Assembly: GCF_006864365.1 (NCBI RefSeq)
Contig: NZ_QHLJ01000012.1
Coordinates: 1 to 39,854 of the forward strand
DNA from: Campylobacter sp. MIT 99-7217
GTDB lineage: Bacteria; Campylobacterota; Campylobacteria; Campylobacterales; Campylobacteraceae
DNA length: 39,854 nucleotides
Direction: 5' to 3'
The notes beneath the pieces were generated by a model. That model searched no databases. It was not told the origin of the DNA and saw only the letters and a program-made list of their open reading frames with translations. Positions 28,835 to 37,258 of the stretch are shown here, piece after piece (position 1 is the stretch's first letter; each line of letters starts with the position of its first letter). Position numbers and translations under genes: made by a program.

Positions 28835-28912
28835 CGGGGTGTAGCGCAGTCTGGTTAGCGCACCTGGTTTGGGACCAGGGGGCCGAAAGTTCGAATCTTT
28901 TCACCCCGACCA
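28835..28912 (+). tRNA. tRNA-Pro (anticodon TGG)
   Basis: The cloverleaf is complete: acceptor CGGGGTG pairs with CACCCCG, the T-loop reads TTCGAAT and the anticodon loop TTTGGGA has anticodon TGG. CCA is encoded (28910-28912 included). It is the first gene of the cluster. Confidence 0.95.
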
Positions 28913-28929
28913 TTTACAAACACAAAATG

Positions 28930-29006
28930 GTGAGTGTAGCTCAGTCGGTTAGAGCATCAGATTGTGGTCCTGAGGGTCGTGGGTTCGATTCCCATCACTC
29001 ACCCCA
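28930..29006 (+). tRNA. tRNA-His (anticodon GTG)
   Basis: Acceptor GTGAGTG pairs with CACTCAC, with the discriminator C and an extra upstream G (28929) that would be the His-specific G-1. The anticodon loop carries GTG, the T-arm contains TTCGATT and CCA is encoded. Confidence 0.95.
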
Positions 29007-29009
29007 CTA

Positions 29010-29086
29010 GCGTTCGTAGCTCAACTGGATAGAGCGGCAGACTTCGGATCTGTAGGTTGTGGGTTCAAGTCCTACCGAGCGCACCA
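29010..29086 (+). tRNA. tRNA-Arg (anticodon TCG)
   Basis: Acceptor GCGTTCG pairs with CGAGCGC (one G-T). The anticodon loop CTTCGGA gives TCG, the T-loop is TTCAAGT and CCA is encoded. Confidence 0.95.
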
Positions 29087-29094
29087 TTTATCAA

Positions 29095-29171
29095 GCGCTC
29101 ATAGCTCAGCTGGATAGAGCAACGGCCTTCTAAGCCGTAGGTCAGAGGTTCGAATCCTCTTGAGCGTACCA
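29095..29171 (+). tRNA. tRNA-Arg (anticodon TCT)
   Basis: Acceptor GCGCTCA pairs with TGAGCGT (one G-T). The anticodon loop CTTCTAA gives TCT, for AGA/AGG codons that are common in AT-rich genomes. CCA is encoded. Confidence 0.95.
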
Positions 29172-29176
29172 CTTTT

Positions 29177-29261
29177 GCGGATGTGGTGAAATTGGCAGAC
29201 ACGCCAGACTTAGGATCTGGTGCAGCAATGCGTGAAGGTTCAAGTCCTTTCATCCGCACCA
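29177..29261 (+). tRNA. tRNA-Leu (anticodon TAG)
   Basis: Acceptor GCGGATG pairs with CATCCGC. The long variable arm (class II) and the anticodon loop CTTAGGA give Leu TAG. CCA is encoded. It is the last gene of the cluster. Confidence 0.95.
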
Positions 29262-29578
29262 CTCAAAACGCTTCAAAAGCTAAATTACTCCCCTAGGCTT
29301 TAGCAAAGGATCTTAAGTGCAAAATTTAAGTCTTTAGAGCTTGAAAATTCAACCTTTAAATTCTCAATTATTTAAGAGGTTTAAAGATCTTTAAGTTTTT
29401 AAAAGAAATTTAAAGATTTGTATTAAAAGAGTCCTTATTTATTTAGCTTGGCTATTTTGAAATTTTAGATTTAATAGTATTTTTTTGATAATTCATTTTA
29501 ATACAAAGCTCTTAAAATTTAAAATTTATTTTTTTGAGCTATAATTTTATCTAAAATAGTGATATAAGCGAACTAAAG
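29262..29578 (+). promoter_or_regulatory. 317-base intergenic region with promoter for ABC exporter
   Basis: AT-rich sequence with no gene recognised. TATAAT at 29540-29545 after a T-rich stretch is the probable -10 of the exporter, with RNA starting near 29552. No clear intrinsic terminator of the tRNA cluster was found. The ribosome binding site before ATG 29579 is weak (TAAAG). Confidence 0.5.
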
Positions 29579-31213
29579 ATGAATTTTATTAAAGAACTTT
29601 TGTTACAAAATAAATTTAAGGTTATATTTTTTTTATGTGCAAGTATCGCAACTAGCTTGCTTGGTGTAGGTGTTTTAGCCTTTATCAACAACTACTTACT
29701 TAAGATGAGTGAACAAAGTTTTATGCTTGTTCTTGCTTTTAGTCTTATGCTTGTTGTTTTCTTTGCAAGTTCTGTTTTAGTAGAGCTTGCTTTGAGTGTT
29801 TTTGGGCAAAATTTTATCTTTAAAATGCAAAGACGCGTTGTAAAACAAATTTTAGATACAGCTGTTTTAAAGATTGATCAAATCGGCAAAGCAAAGCTTT
29901 TAGCCTCCTTAACTGCTGATGTTCGCACGGTTTCTTTTGGACTACTTCGTTTTCCTGATTTTATACAATCAAATATCTTGATCATTTGCACAAGCATTTA
30001 TCTTTGTTATCTTTCGCCTAGGGTGTTTTTGCTTTGTTTTTGTGTGATTGCCTTTATCTTTGCTATCAATCATATCTTCATGAAAAAAACTTATCAGTAT
30101 TTTAAAAGATCAAGAGATAATGATGATGCCTTGCAAAATGATTACCAAAATATCATAGATGGCAGAAAAGAACTTACCTTAAACGCATTTAGGGCGAAAT
30201 TTTACTATGAAAATGACTTTGAAGTGAATGCAAGAGCAAAAAAACACAACAACACCATGAGTAATGTCATGCAAAGCTTATCGAGTAATTGGACTAATGT
30301 TTCTTTACTCGCTCTTGTGGGGCTTGAGTTTTATTTTTCACTTTTTTATAAGTGGGCGAGTTTTGAGGATGCAACCACGATAGCCTTGGCGATATTTTTT
30401 TTAAGAACGCCTTTGTTTTCGATGATTTCTACCTTTCCTACCTTGCTCATGGCAAAGGTGGCTTTAGATAAGATAGAAAATTTAGATCTTACCCCATATC
30501 AAAGTGATTTTGAACTTGATGTGTTTAGGGGTTCTTGGAAGAGTATTCATTTTAAAGATGTAGCTTTTTCTTATAATGATAAATTTTCTCTTAAGCCCAC
30601 AACACTTGATATAAACAAAGGAGAACTTATCTTTTTAATCGGCAAAAATGGAAGTGGAAAATCCACCTTTTCCATGCTTTTATCAGGTCTTGTCCAACCT
30701 CAAGAAGGGGCTATATATCTTGATGATATTTTGATTACTAAAGAAAATTTAAGTCTTTATAGATCTTTGATAACGGCTATTTTTAGTGATTTTCATCTTT
30801 TTAGTCAAACCTTAAAAGATGAGGATTTTGCACATGAGGATCAGGTGAAGTATTGGCTTGAAATTTTAGAGCTTGAAAACAAAACAACGATAGAAAATAA
30901 CGCTTTGCAGATCACAAAGCTATCCACAGGGCAAAAAAAGCGTTTAGCTATGCTTATAGCCTTGCTTGAGGAAAGAGATATGCTTATACTTGATGAGTGG
31001 GCTGCTGATCAAGATCCTGTGTTTAGAAAGTTTTTTTATCTCAAGCTTTTGCCTCTTTTAAAACAAAAGGGAAAAACGATCTTTGCTATCAGTCATGATG
31101 ATGCGTATTTTGATATGGCAGATAGGATATTTTTAGCACAAAATGGACTTATTAGAGAGCTTAAGGGAGAAAATATCAAAGAGATCGCTAAAAATGTCGT
31201 GGAGCATTTTTGA
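29579..31213 (+). CDS. Cyclic-peptide-type ABC exporter (SyrD/PvdE/YojI family)
   Basis: A 544-residue fused permease-ATPase. Residues 1-310 carry about six membrane helices. The ATPase has Walker A Gly-Lys-Asn-Gly-Ser-Gly-Lys-Ser-Thr (about 353-361), the signature Leu-Ser-Thr-Gly-Gln-Lys-Lys-Arg and Walker B Leu-Ile-Leu-Asp-Glu-Trp-Ala-Ala-Asp-Gln-Asp-Pro, a hallmark of the SyrD/PvdE/YojI group. Characterised members export cyclic peptides, siderophore precursors or microcins. No peptide biosynthesis gene lies beside it. It runs into ribE with a 20-base gap, so the two may share a transcript. Confidence 0.8.
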   Translation: MNFIKELLLQNKFKVIFFLCASIATSLLGVGVLAFINNYLLKMSEQSFMLVLAFSLMLVVFFASSVLVELALSVFGQNFIFKMQRRVVKQILDTAVLKIDQIGKAKLLASLTADVRTVSFGLLRFPDFIQSNILIICTSIYLCYLSPRVFLLCFCVIAFIFAINHIFMKKTYQYFKRSRDNDDALQNDYQNIIDGRKELTLNAFRAKFYYENDFEVNARAKKHNNTMSNVMQSLSSNWTNVSLLALVGLEFYFSLFYKWASFEDATTIALAIFFLRTPLFSMISTFPTLLMAKVALDKIENLDLTPYQSDFELDVFRGSWKSIHFKDVAFSYNDKFSLKPTTLDINKGELIFLIGKNGSGKSTFSMLLSGLVQPQEGAIYLDDILITKENLSLYRSLITAIFSDFHLFSQTLKDEDFAHEDQVKYWLEILELENKTTIENNALQITKLSTGQKKRLAMLIALLEERDMLILDEWAADQDPVFRKFFYLKLLPLLKQKGKTIFAISHDDAYFDMADRIFLAQNGLIRELKGENIKEIAKNVVEHF

Positions 31214-31233
31214 TTTTAAATTTAGGATAAAAA

Positions 31234-31851
31234 ATGTTTAATGGTTTGATAAGAGAAATCGCTTTGGTTCAGTCTTTTAAAGGGCATATCCTAAGCCTTA
31301 AGGCAAAACACAGACCAAATTTAGGCGATAGTATAGCAGTAAATGGTGCGTGTTTGAGTGTGATAGAGCTTTTTCATGAGGGTTTTAGTGTGGAGCTTTC
31401 TAAGGAAAGTAGGGATAAAATCGCTCTTGAAAATTTAAAAGATAGGGTGCATATAGAGCCTGCTTTAAGATATAAAGATAGGATAGACGGGCATTTGATG
31501 CAAGGACATATAGACGGACTTGGACTTCTTGAACAAATAGTTAAAAATGAAAATGGGGTGGATTTTTATATCAAAGTTCCTAAAGCGATGATGAAGCTTA
31601 TGGCAGATAAGGGAAGTATAGGCATTGATGGGGTTTCTCTTACGATAAATGAAGTTTTTGATGAAAGTATAAGGCTTACTATCATTCCTATTAGTTTTAG
31701 AGATACCTTATTTTCAAGCTATAAAGTAGGGCGTAGGATAAATTTAGAAAGCGATTTACTTGCCCGTTATATAGCAAAGCAACTTGAGTTTAAGGCTCAA
31801 AAGAAAGGATTGTCATGGCAGGAAGTAGAGCATATCAGTTATCTTTACTAG
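31234..31851 (+). CDS. ribE: Riboflavin synthase (alpha-subunit type)
   Basis: A 205-residue protein of two tandem lumazine-binding barrels (about 1-95 and 96-195). It begins Met-Phe-Asn-Gly-Leu-Ile, and a barrel motif Val-Asn-Gly-Ala-Cys-Leu-Ser-Val repeats as Ile-Asp-Gly-Val-Ser-Leu-Thr-Ile. It makes riboflavin from two molecules of 6,7-dimethyl-8-ribityllumazine. The length is typical. The next gene overlaps its end by 37 bases. Confidence 0.92.
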   Translation: MFNGLIREIALVQSFKGHILSLKAKHRPNLGDSIAVNGACLSVIELFHEGFSVELSKESRDKIALENLKDRVHIEPALRYKDRIDGHLMQGHIDGLGLLEQIVKNENGVDFYIKVPKAMMKLMADKGSIGIDGVSLTINEVFDESIRLTIIPISFRDTLFSSYKVGRRINLESDLLARYIAKQLEFKAQKKGLSWQEVEHISYLY

Positions 31852-32501
31852 ATGATGAAAGGCTAAGTGCTTTTTGTGTTTATGGGCAGGACTTTATGTC
31901 TTATCGTGGAAAGATTGTTGAGGGAAATTTATTTGATGATTTTATGAGCGGTATTCAAAAATGTATTTTTATGGATCAAATTCATTCAAATATCGTAGAA
32001 TTTATAGATGATTTTGAAATCAATCAGGATTTAAAGCTTAGTTGCGACGGACTTGTAAGCACGCAAAAGGGCGTGGCACTTTGTGTTTTGAGTGCTGATT
32101 GTTTGCCTGTGCTTTTGTGGCATAAAAAAGGCATTATCGCAGCTTTGCACTCAGGAAGAAAGGGTTGTTTTGAAAATATACTCAAAGTTGCTGTCTTAGG
32201 TATAAAAAAGCGTTTTAAAGATATAAAAAATGAGGATTTTAAGCTTTTTATAGCACCAAGTATTTGCGTAAAAAACTATGAAATTTCAGGTGAGGTTTTA
32301 GACCATGCTAAAAAGCATTTTAATGCCTTTTTAAAAGATAATCACTTAGATCTTAAGGCTTTGCTTAAGGCTCAGGCAAATGAGCTTGGTATCACGGATA
32401 TCAAGGATAGTGGAATTTGTTCTTTTGATGATGAGAGATTTTTTTCTTATAGAAAAAATGCTACTATGCAAAGATTTGTAAGTGTGATTGTTTTAAAGTG
32501 A
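31815..32501 (+). CDS. pgeF: Peptidoglycan editing factor / laccase-domain protein
   Basis: A 228-residue protein of the YfiH/PgeF family (former polyphenol oxidase). The metal-binding His/Cys set is seen in Met-Asp-Gln-Ile-His-Ser, Ser-Ala-Asp-Cys-Leu-Pro-Val and Ala-Ala-Leu-His-Ser-Gly-Arg-Lys-Gly. PgeF removes wrongly incorporated muropeptide residues; purine-nucleoside activity is reported for family members. ATG 31815 has AAAGGA upstream and overlaps ribE. Confidence 0.88.
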   Translation: MAGSRAYQLSLLDDERLSAFCVYGQDFMSYRGKIVEGNLFDDFMSGIQKCIFMDQIHSNIVEFIDDFEINQDLKLSCDGLVSTQKGVALCVLSADCLPVLLWHKKGIIAALHSGRKGCFENILKVAVLGIKKRFKDIKNEDFKLFIAPSICVKNYEISGEVLDHAKKHFNAFLKDNHLDLKALLKAQANELGITDIKDSGICSFDDERFFSYRKNATMQRFVSVIVLK

Positions 32502-32507
32502 GAATTT

Positions 32508-32717
32508 ATGTATCAGCAAATTAAGGATATTCGTGTTTTAAAAATTTTGCAAAAGGCGAGGGAATTTGCAGATACTGATTTGTTGAATGAAAATTTGATT
32601 TCTCAGCTTATAAGTAAGGATCTTGAGCCTTTAGATGAGAACTTAAAAGCACAAATTGCTGATTTTTTAAACCAGCTTATCAATGCAAGACAAAAGGCTT
32701 CTTTGAGCAATAAATAA
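32508..32717 (+). CDS. Small helical hypothetical protein
   Basis: A 69-residue helical protein with a good start six bases after pgeF. It has two helical parts rich in Leu, Asp and Lys, and no motif. It converges on the histidine kinase gene with no gap. I do not recognise a family; it is probably co-transcribed with ribE and pgeF. Confidence 0.6.
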   Translation: MYQQIKDIRVLKILQKAREFADTDLLNENLISQLISKDLEPLDENLKAQIADFLNQLINARQKASLSNK

Positions 32718-33938
32718 TCACCACTCAAGCACAAATTCACTTCCAACATTAAGTGTTGAGGTGCAAGAAATTTTGATATGATATTCTTTGCAAATGGTTT
32801 GCACTAAAGAAAGTCCTATGCCAAAGCCTCCTTGATCGTTGTTAAAGCGAGCATAACGATCAAAGATATGTTTTAGGTTTTTTTCTTCTATACCAAAGCC
32901 ACTATCCTTGATCTTAAGGCAGTTATCTTTAAGGCTTATGAAGATATTTCCGCCTTTTTTATTGTATTTGATAGCATTTGAAATGAGATTATCAAGCATT
33001 TTTTTGATTTTAGCTACATTTGCAAACAAAGAACTTGTTTCATCAAGCTCATAATCAAGTGAAATTTTCTTCTGCTCAAAAAAGAGTTTAAAATACTCTA
33101 GTCTTTCAGTGATTAAAGCTTTCATGTTGATATTTGCCTCTTCATTTTCAACCTTTTCAGGAAAGGTATAAAAAATGAGATCAGAATATACTTGAGACAA
33201 GGTTTTAGCCGCGATTTTCATTCTTTTAAATTTCACTTCATCTATATCTTTATTTTGTTGTTCTATCCTTTCTATACTCAGTAAAATCACGCTTAAAGGT
33301 GTGTTTATCTCATGAGTAAAGTCTTTAATGAAGCTATTTAGAGTTTTGATCTTATCTTCTAGGGGTTTAAGGGCGATTTTAACTAAAAAATACGAAATCA
33401 AAGCAATGCCCAAAAAAGCAAGCAAGGCACAAGATAAAACCTTAAATCTTATCGCTAAAAGCTCTTTAGAAATATCTTTTCCCTCTATGATCGTTCTTAG
33501 CGTATTTTCTTGCAATTCATCTTCTTGCATATCGATTTTTCCATTATCATTTTGAAGATAAAAATTTGATGAGTTCATTGGGGCAGAAAATAAAATTTTA
33601 TTTTGATAAATTTTTAAATGTTTTTGAAAATTTATAGTTTGAATTTCGCCCTTTATGCTCAAATCACTACAAAAAATTTTTTTATCATCAAGTATGGCAA
33701 ATTTAAGTTCTGAGACATTGGCTATACCTTTGCAGGTCTGTTCTAGGGGGATAAATTTAGAATTAATCACACTTAAAACTATGGTTCTGTGTTTATCTCT
33801 TAATTCGGCTGAATTATTTGTGATAAGCTCTTTATAAAGTTTTTCATACCATAAGGCAAAAAATATCGCTAAAAAAATACCCGTAGTAGTAAGATAAATC
33901 AATAAAATTTGCTTGATAACCTTTTTAGCTACATTCAT
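32718..33938 (-). CDS. dccS: Sensor histidine kinase (DccS-like)
   Basis: A 406-residue membrane kinase. Helices at about residues 7-29 and 168-190 flank a periplasmic sensor of about 140 residues. The H-box Phe-Thr-His-Glu-Ile-Asn-Thr-Pro-Leu lies near residue 208, with an N-box Asn-Leu-Ile-Ser-Asn-Ala-Ile-Lys-Tyr-Asn and G-boxes Asp-Ser-Gly-Phe-Gly and Gly-Phe-Gly-Ile-Gly-Leu. The kinase-regulator pair facing a hemerythrin matches C. jejuni Cj1222c-Cj1223c-Cj1224 (DccRS), a system linked to colonisation. The gene name rests on synteny, length and memory of that region. Confidence 0.7.
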   Translation of the reverse strand: MNVAKKVIKQILLIYLTTTGIFLAIFFALWYEKLYKELITNNSAELRDKHRTIVLSVINSKFIPLEQTCKGIANVSELKFAILDDKKIFCSDLSIKGEIQTINFQKHLKIYQNKILFSAPMNSSNFYLQNDNGKIDMQEDELQENTLRTIIEGKDISKELLAIRFKVLSCALLAFLGIALISYFLVKIALKPLEDKIKTLNSFIKDFTHEINTPLSVILLSIERIEQQNKDIDEVKFKRMKIAAKTLSQVYSDLIFYTFPEKVENEEANINMKALITERLEYFKLFFEQKKISLDYELDETSSLFANVAKIKKMLDNLISNAIKYNKKGGNIFISLKDNCLKIKDSGFGIEEKNLKHIFDRYARFNNDQGGFGIGLSLVQTICKEYHIKISCTSTLNVGSEFVLEW

Positions 33939-34596
33939 AGCAGTATCCTCTGCCTCTTTGGTTGATGATTTTTTCTTTGCCTATGATTTTTCTTAAATTT
34001 TTTACATAGGCTCTAAGGCTTAACTCGCTAGGTTCTTCATCATAATCATAAATTTCTTCAAGGATTTTTTCTGTGCTTAAAAAATTATTTTTATGTTTTA
34101 AAAGCAGATTTAAAAGCTTGATTTCCTTACTTGGAAGATTGATAGGTTTATCATCTTTATAGAGCATTTGAGAATTTAAGACAAATTTTAAGCCATCTCC
34201 TAAGTCTTCATAGTCTTCATTTTTGTGTGAAAAAGAGCGTTTGAGTAAGGATTCTATACGCATTTTAAGTTCTATAAGCTCAAAAGGCTTTTTGATATAA
34301 TCATCACAACCTGATTCAAAGCCTTCTTTAAGATCATCAGCCGTGTTTAAAGAAGTAAGAAATATAGCCGGTGTTGTTTTTCCTGTTTGTCTTAGTTCTT
34401 TAAGCAGAGAAAATCCATCTCCTAAAGGCACTTTTACATCTAAGATCCAAATATCAAAATGCTTTTCATAAGCCATATCTAAAGCTTCTTGTGCATCGCC
34501 TACTAAACTTACCTCAAAGCCTTCATCGCTTAGGTATTCTTCGACGATTTCGCTTAAATTGAGATCATCTTCAAGTAAGAGAATTTTTGCTGCCAT
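33925..34596 (-). CDS. dccR: OmpR-type response regulator (DccR-like)
   Basis: A 223-residue regulator. The receiver domain (1-120) has the acidic pair in Leu-Glu-Asp-Asp, phosphoacceptor Asp53 in Ile-Leu-Asp-Val-Lys-Val-Pro, and Lys102 in Lys-Lys-Pro-Phe. The C-terminal winged helix ends in Asn-Gln-Arg-Gly-Arg-Gly-Tyr-Cys-Tyr. It overlaps the kinase start by 14 bases. It is divergent from the hemerythrin gene, which may be a target. Confidence 0.75.
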   Translation of the reverse strand: MAAKILLLEDDLNLSEIVEEYLSDEGFEVSLVGDAQEALDMAYEKHFDIWILDVKVPLGDGFSLLKELRQTGKTTPAIFLTSLNTADDLKEGFESGCDDYIKKPFELIELKMRIESLLKRSFSHKNEDYEDLGDGLKFVLNSQMLYKDDKPINLPSKEIKLLNLLLKHKNNFLSTEKILEEIYDYDEEPSELSLRAYVKNLRKIIGKEKIINQRGRGYCYECS

Positions 34597-34732
34597 GATG
34601 TGTTCCGTGATTTTGTTTTGATTGTTAATTTTATCTAAAAAATATTTATTTTTGTTAAATTTTGGTTTATAATTTATTTTTTGTGATATAATGCGTGATA
34701 GATGAGTAAATTTACTAAGAAGAGGGATTAAA
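34597..34732. promoter_or_regulatory. Divergent promoter region, dccR and hemerythrin
   Basis: TGTGaTATAAT (34682-34692) is a strong extended -10 box reading toward the hemerythrin gene. The rest is A/T tracts; a - strand -10 for dccR could not be fixed. I did not find the direct repeat reported for DccR binding. Confidence 0.55.
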
Positions 34733-35326
34733 GTGCTTCCTAAATGGGATAATAACTATAGCGTATATAATGCAAGGGTTGATGAACAGCATAAGAGATT
34801 ATTTGAGCTAGCTGCTGAGGTTGAAAAAATTTGGGATAGACCTGTGAGCAAGGGCGAGGTTAAGGACTTACTTGCAGAGTTTTTTAACTATATGAAAGAG
34901 CATTTTCATGATGAAGAGCAATATATGAAAATGATAGGTTATCCAGAGCTTGAAGATCACAAAAGAATTCATAAAGAGATCATTCAAACTATGATTGATC
35001 TGATTAAGGATATAAAAACCACAAATGATTTAAAAGAAAAACTTTACGCCATAGCTAAAAAATGGCTTTTAGAGCATATTTTATTTGAAGATATGAAAGT
35101 GTCGCAGTGGAGAAGAGAGTCTTTATCTACAGGAGATGGTAAAGAAGTTCATTTTGAAGAAGAGGAGAGTGCCCATGAGAGCCATTCTGAGATTTATCTT
35201 TATTCTTGTAAGTGTGAGGGAAAGGTTCATGATGTGCCTTTGGCTATCCATAAAAAAATTCAAAAGGGTGCTACTTTTAATTGCAAAACCTGCCAAAGTC
35301 CAATTAAATTTTCAAAAGTCGTATAA
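34733..35326 (+). CDS. Hemerythrin-like iron-binding protein with C-terminal Cys motif
   Basis: A 197-residue protein starting at GTG 34733. Residues 1-125 form a bacteriohemerythrin with the iron ligands in Asp-Glu-Gln-His-Lys-Arg-Leu-Phe, His-Phe-His-Asp-Glu-Glu, His-Lys-Arg-Ile-His-Lys-Glu and His-Ile-Leu-Phe-Glu-Asp. Residues about 155-197 add a tail with Cys-Lys-Cys and Cys-Lys-Thr-Cys, perhaps a zinc ribbon. It resembles C. jejuni Cj1224. It probably binds oxygen or senses it through a di-iron site. Confidence 0.85.
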   Translation: MLPKWDNNYSVYNARVDEQHKRLFELAAEVEKIWDRPVSKGEVKDLLAEFFNYMKEHFHDEEQYMKMIGYPELEDHKRIHKEIIQTMIDLIKDIKTTNDLKEKLYAIAKKWLLEHILFEDMKVSQWRRESLSTGDGKEVHFEEEESAHESHSEIYLYSCKCEGKVHDVPLAIHKKIQKGATFNCKTCQSPIKFSKVV

Positions 35327-35338
35327 AGGAGCTTGATA

Positions 35339-35590
35339 ATGAAAACGATGAAGACAGTTGCCTGTTATTTTAGACTTGATTCGAAGCTTAAAAAGCGTTT
35401 AGATGAGCTGAGTATAAATACGAAAAAATCAAAATCCAGCATTCTTGTTGAAGCCTTAGAGCTTTATCTAGCGGAGCATGAAAATGAGGATTTTTCCTTT
35501 GCTATTGAAGCCTTAGAAGAGCTTAAAAGTGGGGATTTAAAATCCGCAAGCAAAAAAATCGATAAGGTTGTTAAAAAACTTAAGAGATAG
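35339..35590 (+). CDS. Ribbon-helix-helix DNA-binding protein
   Basis: An 83-residue protein. Its N-terminus Thr-Val-Ala-Cys-Tyr-Phe-Arg-Leu-Asp followed by two helices (Leu-Lys-Lys-Arg-Leu-Asp-Glu-Leu, Lys-Ser-Ser-Ile-Leu-Val-Glu-Ala-Leu-Glu) is the CopG/Arc fold. ATG 35339 follows AAAGGAGC and is chosen over TTG 35333. The C-terminus is a charged helix. No toxin gene is beside it, so it is more likely a stand-alone regulator than an antitoxin. Confidence 0.75.
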   Translation: MKTMKTVACYFRLDSKLKKRLDELSINTKKSKSSILVEALELYLAEHENEDFSFAIEALEELKSGDLKSASKKIDKVVKKLKR

Positions 35591-35593
35591 TTT

Positions 35594-36424
35594 TTGAAAT
35601 TTGGGCTTATTTTTTTCCTTGCTATTTGTGCTTTTGCTCAGGATATACTTCTTTTAAGTGAATACGATCCTAAATTTTTCAAGGATAAAAATCTCAGTGC
35701 CTTTGTGATGAGTGAAAAGCTTGATGGCGTGAGGGGAATTTGGGACGGCAAGGAACTTAGGACAAGAAAGGGTTATAAGATCAACACTCCTGATTTTTTT
35801 ATCAAGGATTTTCCGCCCTTTGCACTTGATGGAGAGCTTTTTATCTCAAGAACTTCTTTTAACGAGCTTTCAGCACTTATTAACAAAAATGATATCAACA
35901 ATGAGCTTTGGCAAGAAGTTACTTATAATGTCTTTGATGTTCCAAGCTCTACTCATGAGAGTTTAAATTTAAGACTAAAAGAACTTGAGCTTCATCTGCA
36001 AACACACAAAAATAGATATATTAAAATCATTCCTCAACTTCAAATCAAAGATGAAAATCACCTACAAGAGTATTTTCAAAGTGTGATAAAACAAGGTGGA
36101 GAAGGACTTGTTATAAGACTTGAAAAGCAAAACTATGAAAGAAAAAGAAGTCAAAATGCTTTCAAGATGAAAGAAAAACAGGATAAAGAATGCATGATCA
36201 TTGCTTTTATGCAAGGTAAAGGCAAGTATGAAAAGGCTGTTGGTTCTGTGCTTTGCGAGGATTTGCAAAGTAAGGTTCGTTTTAAGATAGGTAGCGGTTT
36301 TAAAGATGAGTTTCGTTTCAATCCTCCACCACTTGGCACGATCATCACTTATAAATTTAGCGGATATACAAAAAAGGGCTTGCCTAAATTTCCTGTATTT
36401 TTAAGAATAAGAGAGGAAAAATAG
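35594..36424 (+). CDS. Exported ATP-dependent DNA ligase
   Basis: A 276-residue ligase with a signal peptide (residues 1-15, ending Cys-Ala-Phe-Ala-Gln). The adenylation motif is Glu-Lys-Leu-Asp-Gly-Val-Arg-Gly (Lys about 42). Motif III-like Ala-Leu-Asp-Gly-Glu-Leu and motif IV Glu-Gly-Leu-Val-Ile-Arg follow, then Phe-Lys-Met-Lys and a small OB domain. It resembles Lig E-type periplasmic ligases and C. jejuni Cj1669c, thought to join DNA taken up in the periplasm. It starts at TTG 35594, three bases after the RHH gene. Confidence 0.85.
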   Translation: MKFGLIFFLAICAFAQDILLLSEYDPKFFKDKNLSAFVMSEKLDGVRGIWDGKELRTRKGYKINTPDFFIKDFPPFALDGELFISRTSFNELSALINKNDINNELWQEVTYNVFDVPSSTHESLNLRLKELELHLQTHKNRYIKIIPQLQIKDENHLQEYFQSVIKQGGEGLVIRLEKQNYERKRSQNAFKMKEKQDKECMIIAFMQGKGKYEKAVGSVLCEDLQSKVRFKIGSGFKDEFRFNPPPLGTIITYKFSGYTKKGLPKFPVFLRIREEK

Positions 36425-36428
36425 AGCC

Positions 36429-37250
36429 TTAAGCTTGTTTTTTAAAAATTTTTGCGATATTTTTCATGCTTATGAAGATAAAAAATCCAAAACAAGCCAC
36501 TAAGATAATGCAAGCACCACTGCTAAGATTAAAAATAGAGCTAATAAAAAGCCCCAAAAAACAAAATAAACCACTTAAAACGCAAGAATATATCATCATT
36601 TCGCCAAGTTTTTTGCTAAAGGCTTCTGCTATAAAACAAGGTATGCTCAACAAAGCTATAACTAAGATAAGTCCAACAACGCGTATGCTAATGACTATAC
36701 AAAAACAAATCATAGCAATAAGTAAATAATGCACTAAACGCGTCCTAACTCCTCTAACCTTAGCAAATTCAGCATCAAAACTCAAAGCTTCAAACTGAGT
36801 ATAAAAACAAAATACAAGAGCGATAAAAGCAAGATCAATGCCTATCATCAAGTATAAATCTTCACTTGAAACAGCTAAAATGCTTCCAAATAAATACGCC
36901 ATCAAATCACCTTGATATCCAGGGCTTAGATCAATGAGTATAAGTCCAAAAGCCATTCCAAAAGCCCAAATAACAGCGATAACACTATCACTTCGGTGAG
37001 GAAATTTCTCGCTTAAAAAAGCAATAAAAAAGGCTAAAATCAAAGTAAAAATACTTGTGCTTAATAAGATAGGCAGGGCAAAATAAACCGCTATGCCAAT
37101 ACCACCAAAAGCAGCATGCGTTATGCCTCCAGCTAGAGAAAAAAGGCGGTTGATCATGATAAGAGAGCCTATGATTCCACAAGCAAGGCTTACAAGCAAG
37201 GCTGCAAGCAAGGCGTGTTGAAAAAAGGAAAAGGATAAAAGTTCAAACAT
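36429..37250 (-). CDS. znuB: Zinc-type ABC transporter permease ZnuB
   Basis: A 273-residue permease with about eight membrane helices, of the ZnuB/MntB family. A conserved Ala-Gly-Gly-Ile-Thr-His-Ala-Ala-Phe-Gly-Gly-Ile-Gly block lies near residue 35. ATG 37250 is preferred over GTG 37256 as it matches the family start. With the adjacent ATPase it would import zinc or another divalent metal. The order znuB-znuC then a chemoreceptor resembles C. jejuni Cj0141c-Cj0142c-...-Cj0144. It converges on the ligase gene. Confidence 0.82.
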   Translation of the reverse strand: MFELLSFSFFQHALLAALLVSLACGIIGSLIMINRLFSLAGGITHAAFGGIGIAVYFALPILLSTSIFTLILAFFIAFLSEKFPHRSDSVIAVIWAFGMAFGLILIDLSPGYQGDLMAYLFGSILAVSSEDLYLMIGIDLAFIALVFCFYTQFEALSFDAEFAKVRGVRTRLVHYLLIAMICFCIVISIRVVGLILVIALLSIPCFIAEAFSKKLGEMMIYSCVLSGLFCFLGLFISSIFNLSSGACIILVACFGFFIFISMKNIAKIFKKQA

Positions 37251-37258
37251 ACGCACAC

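Noticed and set aside
29065-29262. Open frame of about 65 codons on the - strand across tRNA genes
   Set aside because: It reads the antisense of tRNA-Arg and tRNA-Leu, a well-known source of false proteins; it has no ribosome binding site.
29579-31213. Exporter as part of a peptide pathway with the phage radical SAM enzyme
   Set aside because: The two are about 27 kb apart, one is host and one phage, and no precursor peptide gene is seen.
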